From Candidatus Bipolaricaulota bacterium (GTDB lineage: Bacteria > Bipolaricaulota > Bipolaricaulia > UBA7950 > UBA9294): a stretch of DNA of 15,209 nt. A program made the translations under genes and the position numbers. The notes beneath the pieces are model-generated. The model searched no databases. It was not told the origin of the DNA and was given only the letters and a program-made list of their open reading frames with translations. The stretch spans positions 1-15,209 of the forward strand of contig JAUWNQ010000002.1 of the NCBI GenBank assembly GCA_030612565.1. The letters are read 5' to 3'. Of the stretch, positions 1-6,245 are shown piece by piece (the first letter of the stretch is position 1; each line of letters opens with the position of its first letter).

Positions 1-1845
1 TCAGCATCCGTTCGCCTCCTTACTTCCCGGCCAATCGGGGCAGTAGTCCTCGTCGTCAGGTACGCCATCGCCATCACGATCTGAATCGCTTTCGCTGATT
101 GAACCGTCTCCGGGTTCACCCAATCGATGGAACCTGTCACCGACCGTCTCTTCGTATCCCGGACTCATCGTCACATTGCTCAGGCGGATGAGGATGGGGT
201 AGTCCTTGACGAGGAGATCACGGATGATCGTCGCTTCTCCATCTGTTTCGAAGACGAGATCCTGCTCGAATCCGTGCAGCACGTCGATCCCGGTGACGGT
301 TCCGGCGGCCAGACCGGGAAACTTGATTGTCGCGGGCACGCCGGGGTCTTCGTTTTGGGCGATCCCGTCAGTCCATACAGCCAGTATCCGATCTCCATTT
401 GGGCACCGGAAGGCACAATATGACGTAGGCTCGAAGTTGATGTCGATCTCCACCGGCATGTCGATCGACTCGTTCCCCGCCATGACGGTGCAAAGGTTGC
501 GAACCACCTGCATCTGGATCAGCGGGTTGCCTGGCTCCGTTCCGCCTATCCCAGCATGCGCGTCCAGACCCAGGGTCGCGAGGGTGCCACGCGCGTAGTA
601 CTTCGCTGCTACTATATCAGTGAATGTCCATGGCTCGTAAGGATTTGGATTCCGCGACGTTCTCCACGTCAGTTCGTCAGCGAAGATCTCCCCACGAAAG
701 CCGTGCGGCTCTGCCGTTTCCCTCACTTGGCGAATCAACTCTGGATAGCGATAGTAGTATTGTCCGCTACCCTCGAAGACTTGCTCTCCAGTGTCATGGC
801 ATGGAGATGTTCCATACATGGGATGGAAGGAAACTCCATTGACCAAAGGCATGATGCTCGATTGCAGAATACCGAAGAGATAGTCTTTGGTGTTCTCCTC
901 ACGGAAGGAAGCAGTGGCGCCAACTACTACTCTTGCCTGTGGATCCTCTTGACGAATAACGGGAAGAACGTGCTCTACCAGTTCTACGTAATCCTCTAAC
1001 TGTACAGATTTCTGCGTGCCGTGCCCGATATTAGGTTCGTTGAGAATCTCGTAGTACGTCACTAGTCCGCGGAGCCGGCGGACGGTTTCTGCGACAAAGG
1101 TGACGTACCTGTGGATTTCGCCCTCCGTGCGGAATCTTGAGTACCCCGGTTGCTCCATCTTGCCCGGGGAATCGGTATCCCAGAAGACCAACCCGCACAT
1201 CACGGGAATCCCTGCATTCGCAAACAGGGTAATGGCCTCAATCTGCCGCAAAGTCAGCTGTGTTGATGCATCGCGCCATGTCCAGTCCACTTGAGGGAAG
1301 TCGCCGTAGTCAAGCAGCAGGCGGATCCACTTGAGTCCAATTGTGCTGACTTCCCTCACGAACTGCTCGAGGTCCCCCTCGAAGAACTCGGCAGTGAGGT
1401 CCCACAAACTTCCGATTCGGTTGTCAGGCAAGCGATCGGAAGGCAAGGTTGACAGTCTGTTGTAGGGAGTATCGTTGGCCTGTTGGAGCGGAACGAACGC
1501 CTTTGTCCCCACAGTGGGCGCAGAGAACGCACTGGTAGAGCCGTCGGGGCCAGTCGCAGTCGCGGTCAGGCGTGGGCCACGAAATGGGCTGTCGCCTGTC
1601 ACCTCGAACCATCCATCTTCGCCTGTGGGGAGGCTTGTCTCGTAATGCTCTCCCTGGTGGGCGCTATCGGAGTAGATCTCCACAGTGCAGTTCGGGCAGG
1701 CTACGCCAGCCATTACACCCTGCGCAACATCGAAATTAGTCATCGTTGGAGTTTCCCCCCCCCCGTTTCCACCATCCTCTAGAAGGATCCCAAGAGAGCC
1801 GTTGCTATGGGCTGTTCCGTGTGATCGTGTTGCCTCGCGTGCCAT
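1..1845 (-). CDS. C-terminal part of a frameshifted secreted beta-helix/glycoside hydrolase-like protein (Ig-like, TIM-barrel, TSP3 tail)
   Basis: This open frame holds the C-terminal two thirds of a gene whose N-terminal part lies in another frame at 1805-2557. Its ATG at 1845 is probably not a real start: there is no signal peptide, and homology to the upstream paralog begins only at residue 12 (HSNGSLG). Residues about 36-110 form an Ig-like domain with a C-P-N-C motif. Residues about 125-440 resemble a clan-A glycoside hydrolase TIM barrel: EILNEPN puts the likely acid/base at E270, and E391 in ADELTWRT is a candidate nucleophile. Residues about 450-560 look like a beta domain, and residues 589-604 are a DxDxDG thrombospondin-type-3 calcium loop, followed by a PGSKEANGC ending. 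Substrate is unknown; a plant- or microbe-derived polysaccharide is inference. The G10 run at 1755-1764 encodes Gly-Gly-Gly. The stop is TGA at 1-3, the window edge. Confidence 0.75.
   Translation of the reverse strand: MAREATRSHGTAHSNGSLGILLEDGGNGGGETPTMTNFDVAQGVMAGVACPNCTVEIYSDSAHQGEHYETSLPTGEDGWFEVTGDSPFRGPRLTATATGPDGSTSAFSAPTVGTKAFVPLQQANDTPYNRLSTLPSDRLPDNRIGSLWDLTAEFFEGDLEQFVREVSTIGLKWIRLLLDYGDFPQVDWTWRDASTQLTLRQIEAITLFANAGIPVMCGLVFWDTDSPGKMEQPGYSRFRTEGEIHRYVTFVAETVRRLRGLVTYYEILNEPNIGHGTQKSVQLEDYVELVEHVLPVIRQEDPQARVVVGATASFREENTKDYLFGILQSSIMPLVNGVSFHPMYGTSPCHDTGEQVFEGSGQYYYRYPELIRQVRETAEPHGFRGEIFADELTWRTSRNPNPYEPWTFTDIVAAKYYARGTLATLGLDAHAGIGGTEPGNPLIQMQVVRNLCTVMAGNESIDMPVEIDINFEPTSYCAFRCPNGDRILAVWTDGIAQNEDPGVPATIKFPGLAAGTVTGIDVLHGFEQDLVFETDGEATIIRDLLVKDYPILIRLSNVTMSPGYEETVGDRFHRLGEPGDGSISESDSDRDGDGVPDDEDYCPDWPGSKEANGC
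1755..1764 (-). repeat. Homopolymeric G10 tract in a coding region
   Basis: Ten consecutive C on the plus strand, read as G10 on the coding strand, within the linker between beta-helix and Ig-like domain. It encodes three glycines where the paralog has Ser-Ser-Leu. At its present length it keeps the downstream frame aligned with the paralog. Tracts of this length are prone to slippage and to sequencing error. Confidence 0.95.
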
Positions 1846-2557
1846 CTCCGTTCACGACCACTCCGTGAGCCTCGTTGAACGCGATGATGTTGTCTGGTCC
1901 GACAGTGTTTTTGGAGGCTCCTTCGCGAATCCCAATGCCATCAATGTTCCCATTGCTCTCGTGGGGGTTCTGCCTACTCGAGTCGGTTCCGATGAGGTTC
2001 CCTGTGATGACGTTGTGAGAGACGCCAGCGCCCCATGCACCGATTCCCGTGTCGTTGCCGCTCAAGAGATTCCCTTGCCCGATTGGACCTGCTCCTGCCG
2101 TACGATCACCGCCGATCGTGTTGTGCTGGGCGCTGCCGCTGAGAATAAGGCCGACGCCGTTCTTGAAGTTGACAATCTGCAGCCCACGAATGACGTTGTG
2201 GTCCGACTGAATCTCTAAGCCAACCCTGCAGCTACCCGATGCTTCCGTTCCGTCCAGGATCACTCCCGCGTCGCTAGCATCGATGGTCAGCTTCCCGCAC
2301 TGAAGAGCGGGAAGCCCAGTCCGTACGTAGATCGTCGCCGGATCGTCGGGTGGGAAGACTGCCGGATCGAACGTGATGACGTCGCCCGGTCGGGCGGTCC
2401 GCAGCGCCCAACGCAATGTTCCGGCTCCGTTGTCTGCCGTGCTGGTGACGACGAGTTCGTGAGCGAGCCCCACAAAGGAGAAGAGCAGAACGCCTGCGAA
2501 CACCAACACCATGACCATCCGGGAGTACCGTGATCTCGTTCTTGTTAGGAATGCCAT
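1805..2557 (-). CDS. N-terminal part of the same frameshifted gene: signal peptide and parallel beta-helix module
   Basis: This is a 250-residue fragment. The start at 2557 is chosen because AAGGAGGT lies five bases before this ATG and a classic signal peptide follows: basic RTRSR, then a hydrophobic stretch at residues 14-31, with likely cleavage after A32. The frame is open further upstream to 2653, but that part overlaps the end of the neighbouring paralog and has no signal. After cleavage comes a CSLREA-like opening (VTSTADNGAGTLRWAL, then GDVITFDPAVFPP) and parallel beta-helix repeats (NTIGG, GNLLSGND, GNLIGTD, DNIIAFNE). The frame stops at TAG 1805-1807, right after NTITRNS, exactly where the paralog continues with IHANVWGG. 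Two missing bases (or one extra) between 1810 and 1811 would join it to the downstream frame. It sits 19-49 bases after the paralog and is probably co-transcribed with it. Confidence 0.75.
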   Translation of the reverse strand: MAFLTRTRSRYSRMVMVLVFAGVLLFSFVGLAHELVVTSTADNGAGTLRWALRTARPGDVITFDPAVFPPDDPATIYVRTGLPALQCGKLTIDASDAGVILDGTEASGSCRVGLEIQSDHNVIRGLQIVNFKNGVGLILSGSAQHNTIGGDRTAGAGPIGQGNLLSGNDTGIGAWGAGVSHNVITGNLIGTDSSRQNPHESNGNIDGIGIREGASKNTVGPDNIIAFNEAHGVVVNGDGTRGNTITRNSP

Positions 2558-2561
2558 TGGA

Positions 2562-2569
2562 ACCTCCTT
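2562..2569 (-). promoter_or_regulatory. Ribosome binding site fixing the start of the downstream glycosidase paralog
   Basis: AAGGAGGT on the minus strand, five bases between GGAGG and ATG 2557. It lies between the TGA (2577-2579) that would end the upstream paralog if its TAG were sense and the start at 2557, so the junction is only 19 bases in the undamaged arrangement. It rules out the longer frame beginning at 2653. Confidence 0.8.
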
Positions 2570-2606
2570 GTACTCTTCAACAGCCATTTGCCTCCTTACT
2601 CCCCGG

Positions 2607-5600
2607 CTAATCCGGGCAGTAGTCCTCGTCGTTCGGTACGCCGTCGCCATCACGGTCGGACGCCGTGCCTACGCCTGGTTCAGCGAGCCGATGGAACCCG
2701 TCGCCGTCGGTCTCTTTGTAGTCGTCACCCATCGTCACATCGCTGAGGCGGAGAAGGATGGGATAATCCTTGACGAGGAAGTCGCAGACGATCGTGCTGT
2801 CGCCATCGGTTTCGAAAACCAGTTCCTGCTCGAAGCCGTGCAGCACGTCGATCCCGGTGACGCTTCCCGCAGTAAGGCCAGAGAACGTGATTGTCGCGGG
2901 GACGCCCGGATCATTGTCCTGGGCGACTCCGTCTGTCCAGACGGCCAGCATCCGATCACCGTTGGGGTAGCGAAAGGCGCAAGTTGCTACGGGGCCGTCG
3001 GTTTCGATGTCGATGTTCACCGATAGGTCGATGGCTTCGTGCCCGGCCATGACCGTGCAAAGGTTTCGCACCACCACGTTGAGCGGCGTGACCGTATCAA
3101 CAGCCCCGACTCCGACCATCACATCCATACCGAGGTGGAGTGTGATTCCGCGGGCGTAGTACTTGGCGGCCTGGATAGGGCTTAACTCCGGAGCCCCCCA
3201 AAAACGCAGGGTTAGAGGAGTTCTCCAGAACATCTCACTGCCCATGTACTCGCCGCTGAATCCATTGCTGGACGCCAAGTTCTTGATCTGCCGAACAAGA
3301 TCAGGATACCCGTAATAGTAGTCTGCTGAAGAAGGATCGCTCGGGGATTCCCCGTTGAATGGATGCCAGGCGATCACATCAACTAGAGGCATTACATCCG
3401 ATCTCAGAATCGAGAAAAGGTATTCGTACCCAGCATACCCCATCCCAGTGAACGCTGACGCTACAGCACCAAACACAATCTTTGCGTGGGGATCTTCTTG
3501 GCGGATGATGGAAACTACTCGGCGAACCAAGTTGATGTAGTGGTCGGGCGCTACGTACTGCTGGGTACCCTTTGCCGCGTTAGGCTCATTGAGAATCTCG
3601 TAGTACTCAACCCGTCCCCTGAAGTGGTGGACAATGGACTGAATATGGTTAAGATACGCTTGCACTTCGTCTTCCGTTTCGTATCGGGAGTAGCCCGTCA
3701 CTTGCTGCGCTACCCGCATGTTCGCCGATTCGTCCCAGAAAACCAGCCCCAATACGATCTTCAGGTCCCGTTCGACGGACCGATCCACTAACCAGTCTTG
3801 CGCGGGAGTGACCCTGCCATTGGAATAGCCTTCGTAGACACCTACTTCAGGCCAATCGGGTACGTCGATATAGAACTTGTTCCACATGAATCCCAGGGAA
3901 TCCATCCTGCGGATAATCACATCCGCATCCTCCATCCCCGCGGAGTCTAGCACGGGCAACATGGTCCCGATGCGGTTGTATGCGCGTTGACTCCCCCGCA
4001 GAGGCTCAAGTCGGTACATGGGCTGTCCTTCACCAGACTGAAGCCCCCACGATCTCATCATCGCGGATGTTGCCAGCGAGAACTCGCTTGTATTCCCCTC
4101 AGCGTCGGTTGCGGTGGCTGTAAGGTGGGAATACTCAAAGGGTATCCCTCTGTCGAAGGAGAAAGTCCCATCGTCAGTTGTCTCGGTGCGCCCTTCGTAG
4201 GCCCTGCCCTCTGCACTCAAGCGGCGCTCATCCTCACAATCCTCCCACGAGGTTTCTTCGGAGAACAACTCGATCGTGCAGTTCCTGCAAGCAGTCCCAG
4301 TCAGCACCCTCGATGTTACATCGAAGGCAGTTATTAGGGGAGAAGGCAGATCACAATTACTCCCATCCAACAGCTGTATGCCCCCCCAGGCGTTATGATG
4401 AATACTGTTTTGGGTAATGGTGTTACGGTAGCTATTCATGTTCTGTACGACAATAGCGCGCTCACAATTGTAGGCAATAACGTTTCCCGGACCGATCCTG
4501 TTGTGCGAGGCGCCGTTCGACAGGAATACACCATCGATGTTCCCAAAAGGCTCTGTACCGGTGACGTCGGTCCCGATCAAGTTACCAGTGATCGTGTTGT
4601 ACGAAGTCCCATCGTCCCGGAGGCAGATGCCACAGTTGTTGCCACTGCACAGATTCCCTTGTCCTACTGGGCCTACCCCAACTAAACGGTCCCCACCGAT
4701 CACATTGTTCTTTGCTCCACAACACAGAAGAATCCCAGCACTGGGGAAGTTGACGATCTGAAGTCCTCGGATGGTGGTGCCACTTGACGCAATCTGCAGC
4801 CCTGGCACCCAGTCTCCGGAGGCGTTACTTCCATCCAGGATCACCCCTGTATTGCTCGCGTCAATAAGCAGGTTGCCTTGGTTAATGGAGGGCAGAGCGG
4901 TATCCAGATAGATCGTAATCGGAGCGCTGGGTGGAAAAACCGTGGAATCGAAGGTGATACTGTCACCGTTCCTTGCTTGTTCCAATATTTCCCTCAGGCT
5001 GCCGGGCCCACTGTTTTCAGTGCTAGTTACAATGAGTTCCCTCCCTGCCCCCACCGCATATAACGCTGCTGAGAATTCACTGGTGTTACCGTAAATGTCG
5101 ATGGTCATTGCCGTTAGATTGGAAGCGGTGAAGGGAATACCCTTGTTGAACGTGAAGAAACCAGTAACGTCAGCAGACGTTTGACCTTCGTAAATCTCAC
5201 CCTGACTACCGTGGGTAGAGAAGACCTCAACTGTGCAGTTCGGGCAGGTACTACCAGCTGCAAATCCCTCCGCTACATTGAAGTCTGTAATGACGGGCGA
5301 CGGCAAGCTGGAGTTACCCCCTTCTAACAGTTTTATACCTCCCCATACATTGGCATGGATGCTGTTCTGGGTAATCGTGTTTCCAACTGAGTTCGTCCCC
5401 TGGATGACTATGGCATGTTCACGGTTGTAAGCAATGATGTTGTCTGGGCCAATGGTGTTGCAGCTAGCACCATCCGATAGGAACATGCCGTCGATATTTC
5501 CGAAAGGCTTCTTACCGGTCACATCGGTTCCGATCAAGTTCCCAGTGATCGTGTTGTGCGAGGTCCCCCCGTTCCAGAGGCAGATGCCACCGTCATTCCC

Positions 5601-6068
5601 ACTGCTCAGGTTCCCTTGGCCGAGCGGTCCGGAACCAGCGGTACGATCACCGCCGATTGTGTTGTACTGGGCTCCACCGACAATCACAATCCCGGGGCCG
5701 GGGACATTGATAATCTGCAATCCCCAGATGGTGTTGCCGTCGGAGATGATCTCCAGTCCCCAGGCCTCGTCGTTGGGCAGGTCCTGGCCGTCCAAGATCA
5801 CTCCGGCATTGCTGGCATCGATCGTGATATTGCCTTGACAAATCGATGGTAAGCATTTGCGAAGATGAATCGTTGCAGGATTCTCCGGCGGGAAGACCGC
5901 AGGATCGAAGGTGATTACATCGCCTGAGCGAGCCATCTGCAGCGCCCAACGAAAGCTTCCCGTCCCGCTATCAGCGGTGCTGGTGACGATGATCTCTCGC
6001 CCCAATCCCACACTGGTTAAGACTACAACGAGTAACAGACCAACTATCACTGCTTTCTTCCCCATCAT
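2607..6068 (-). CDS. Large secreted protein: two parallel beta-helix/Ig-like modules, glycoside hydrolase-like TIM barrel, TSP3 tail
   Basis: A 1153-residue protein, predicted exported: residues 1-23 form a signal peptide (KK, then a hydrophobic core). The second ATG (6065) lies five bases after GGAGG and is the likelier start; 6068 would be only two bases away. Module 1 (about 24-337) and module 2 (about 343-667) each contain a CSLREA-like opening, parallel beta-helix repeats and an Ig-like domain with C-x-N-C (275-278 and 594-597). Residues about 690-1000 are a TIM barrel resembling clan-A glycosidases: NEP at 827-829 gives acid/base E828, with E945 as candidate nucleophile. A beta domain follows, then a calcium-binding DRDGDGVPNDED loop (1138-1149). 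The TAG stop at 2607-2609 replaces the Trp of the paralog; reading on gives PGSKEANGC and TGA at 2577-2579. The glycosidase role is inferred from motifs only; the family (GH39/GH5-like) is uncertain. Confidence 0.85.
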   Translation of the reverse strand: MMGKKAVIVGLLLVVVLTSVGLGREIIVTSTADSGTGSFRWALQMARSGDVITFDPAVFPPENPATIHLRKCLPSICQGNITIDASNAGVILDGQDLPNDEAWGLEIISDGNTIWGLQIINVPGPGIVIVGGAQYNTIGGDRTAGSGPLGQGNLSSGNDGGICLWNGGTSHNTITGNLIGTDVTGKKPFGNIDGMFLSDGASCNTIGPDNIIAYNREHAIVIQGTNSVGNTITQNSIHANVWGGIKLLEGGNSSLPSPVITDFNVAEGFAAGSTCPNCTVEVFSTHGSQGEIYEGQTSADVTGFFTFNKGIPFTASNLTAMTIDIYGNTSEFSAALYAVGAGRELIVTSTENSGPGSLREILEQARNGDSITFDSTVFPPSAPITIYLDTALPSINQGNLLIDASNTGVILDGSNASGDWVPGLQIASSGTTIRGLQIVNFPSAGILLCCGAKNNVIGGDRLVGVGPVGQGNLCSGNNCGICLRDDGTSYNTITGNLIGTDVTGTEPFGNIDGVFLSNGASHNRIGPGNVIAYNCERAIVVQNMNSYRNTITQNSIHHNAWGGIQLLDGSNCDLPSPLITAFDVTSRVLTGTACRNCTIELFSEETSWEDCEDERRLSAEGRAYEGRTETTDDGTFSFDRGIPFEYSHLTATATDAEGNTSEFSLATSAMMRSWGLQSGEGQPMYRLEPLRGSQRAYNRIGTMLPVLDSAGMEDADVIIRRMDSLGFMWNKFYIDVPDWPEVGVYEGYSNGRVTPAQDWLVDRSVERDLKIVLGLVFWDESANMRVAQQVTGYSRYETEDEVQAYLNHIQSIVHHFRGRVEYYEILNEPNAAKGTQQYVAPDHYINLVRRVVSIIRQEDPHAKIVFGAVASAFTGMGYAGYEYLFSILRSDVMPLVDVIAWHPFNGESPSDPSSADYYYGYPDLVRQIKNLASSNGFSGEYMGSEMFWRTPLTLRFWGAPELSPIQAAKYYARGITLHLGMDVMVGVGAVDTVTPLNVVVRNLCTVMAGHEAIDLSVNIDIETDGPVATCAFRYPNGDRMLAVWTDGVAQDNDPGVPATITFSGLTAGSVTGIDVLHGFEQELVFETDGDSTIVCDFLVKDYPILLRLSDVTMGDDYKETDGDGFHRLAEPGVGTASDRDGDGVPNDEDYCPD
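4068..5999 (-). repeat. Two tandem beta-helix/Ig-like modules within the secreted protein gene
   Basis: Module 1 covers about 5058-5999 and module 2 about 4068-5042. They share a fixed order of short motifs: (E)LIVTST or EIIVTST, GDxITFDxxVFPP, IDASNxGVILDG, GLQI(I/V)N, GDR, GQGNLxSGN, TGNLIGTDVTG, FGNIDG, A-(C/H)-N-x-IGP, NTITQNSIH and LPSPxIT(D/A)F. The downstream paralog has one copy of this module (about 1516-2461). The order suggests an internal duplication in the longer gene, or loss of one module in the shorter. Confidence 0.85.
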
Positions 6069-6121
6069 TTCCTCCCTTCATGACAGCATGTTTCCCGTAA
6101 CTTATTCATGAGCCAAAATCC

Positions 6122-6150
6122 AATATAAGGCGTTGCCCAGGATTGGTCAA
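6122..6150 (-). promoter_or_regulatory. Sigma70-type promoter for the tandem secreted glycosidase genes
   Basis: On the minus strand TTGACC (6150-6145), a 17-base spacer and TATATT (6127-6122). This is one mismatch from consensus in each box with ideal spacing. The expected transcript start near 6115 leaves a leader of about 50 bases before ATG 6065. It lies just past the ppdK terminator, so the two transcription units are separated. No operator is evident. Confidence 0.75.
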
Positions 6151-6184
6151 CTCAGAAGAAGGGAGCGGGAAAAGGAAGCCTTCC

Positions 6185-6216
6185 AAAAAAAAGAGGCCGG
6201 GATCGCTCCCGGCCTC
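6185..6216 (-). terminator. Rho-independent terminator of ppdK
   Basis: Perfect 10-bp stem: GAGGCCGGGA (6193-6202) and TCCCGGCCTC (6207-6216) with a four-base loop. On the minus strand it is followed by T8 (plus-strand A8 at 6185-6192). It lies 29 bases past the ppdK stop codon. Confidence 0.95.
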
Positions 6217-6245
6217 ATGGTCGTTTGTTAAGTCTGGTTTTGTTC

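Noticed and set aside
1755..1810. Idea that slippage in the G10 tract repairs the frameshift
   Set aside because: The upstream frame hits TAG at 1805-1807 before reaching the tract, and the present tract length already matches the paralog's frame downstream. Slippage there cannot rejoin the halves.
2558..2653. Longer N-terminus of the downstream glycosidase paralog starting at 2653
   Set aside because: It would overlap the paralog's end, lacks a ribosome binding site and would bury the signal peptide; the strong AAGGAGGT at 2562-2569 marks ATG 2557.
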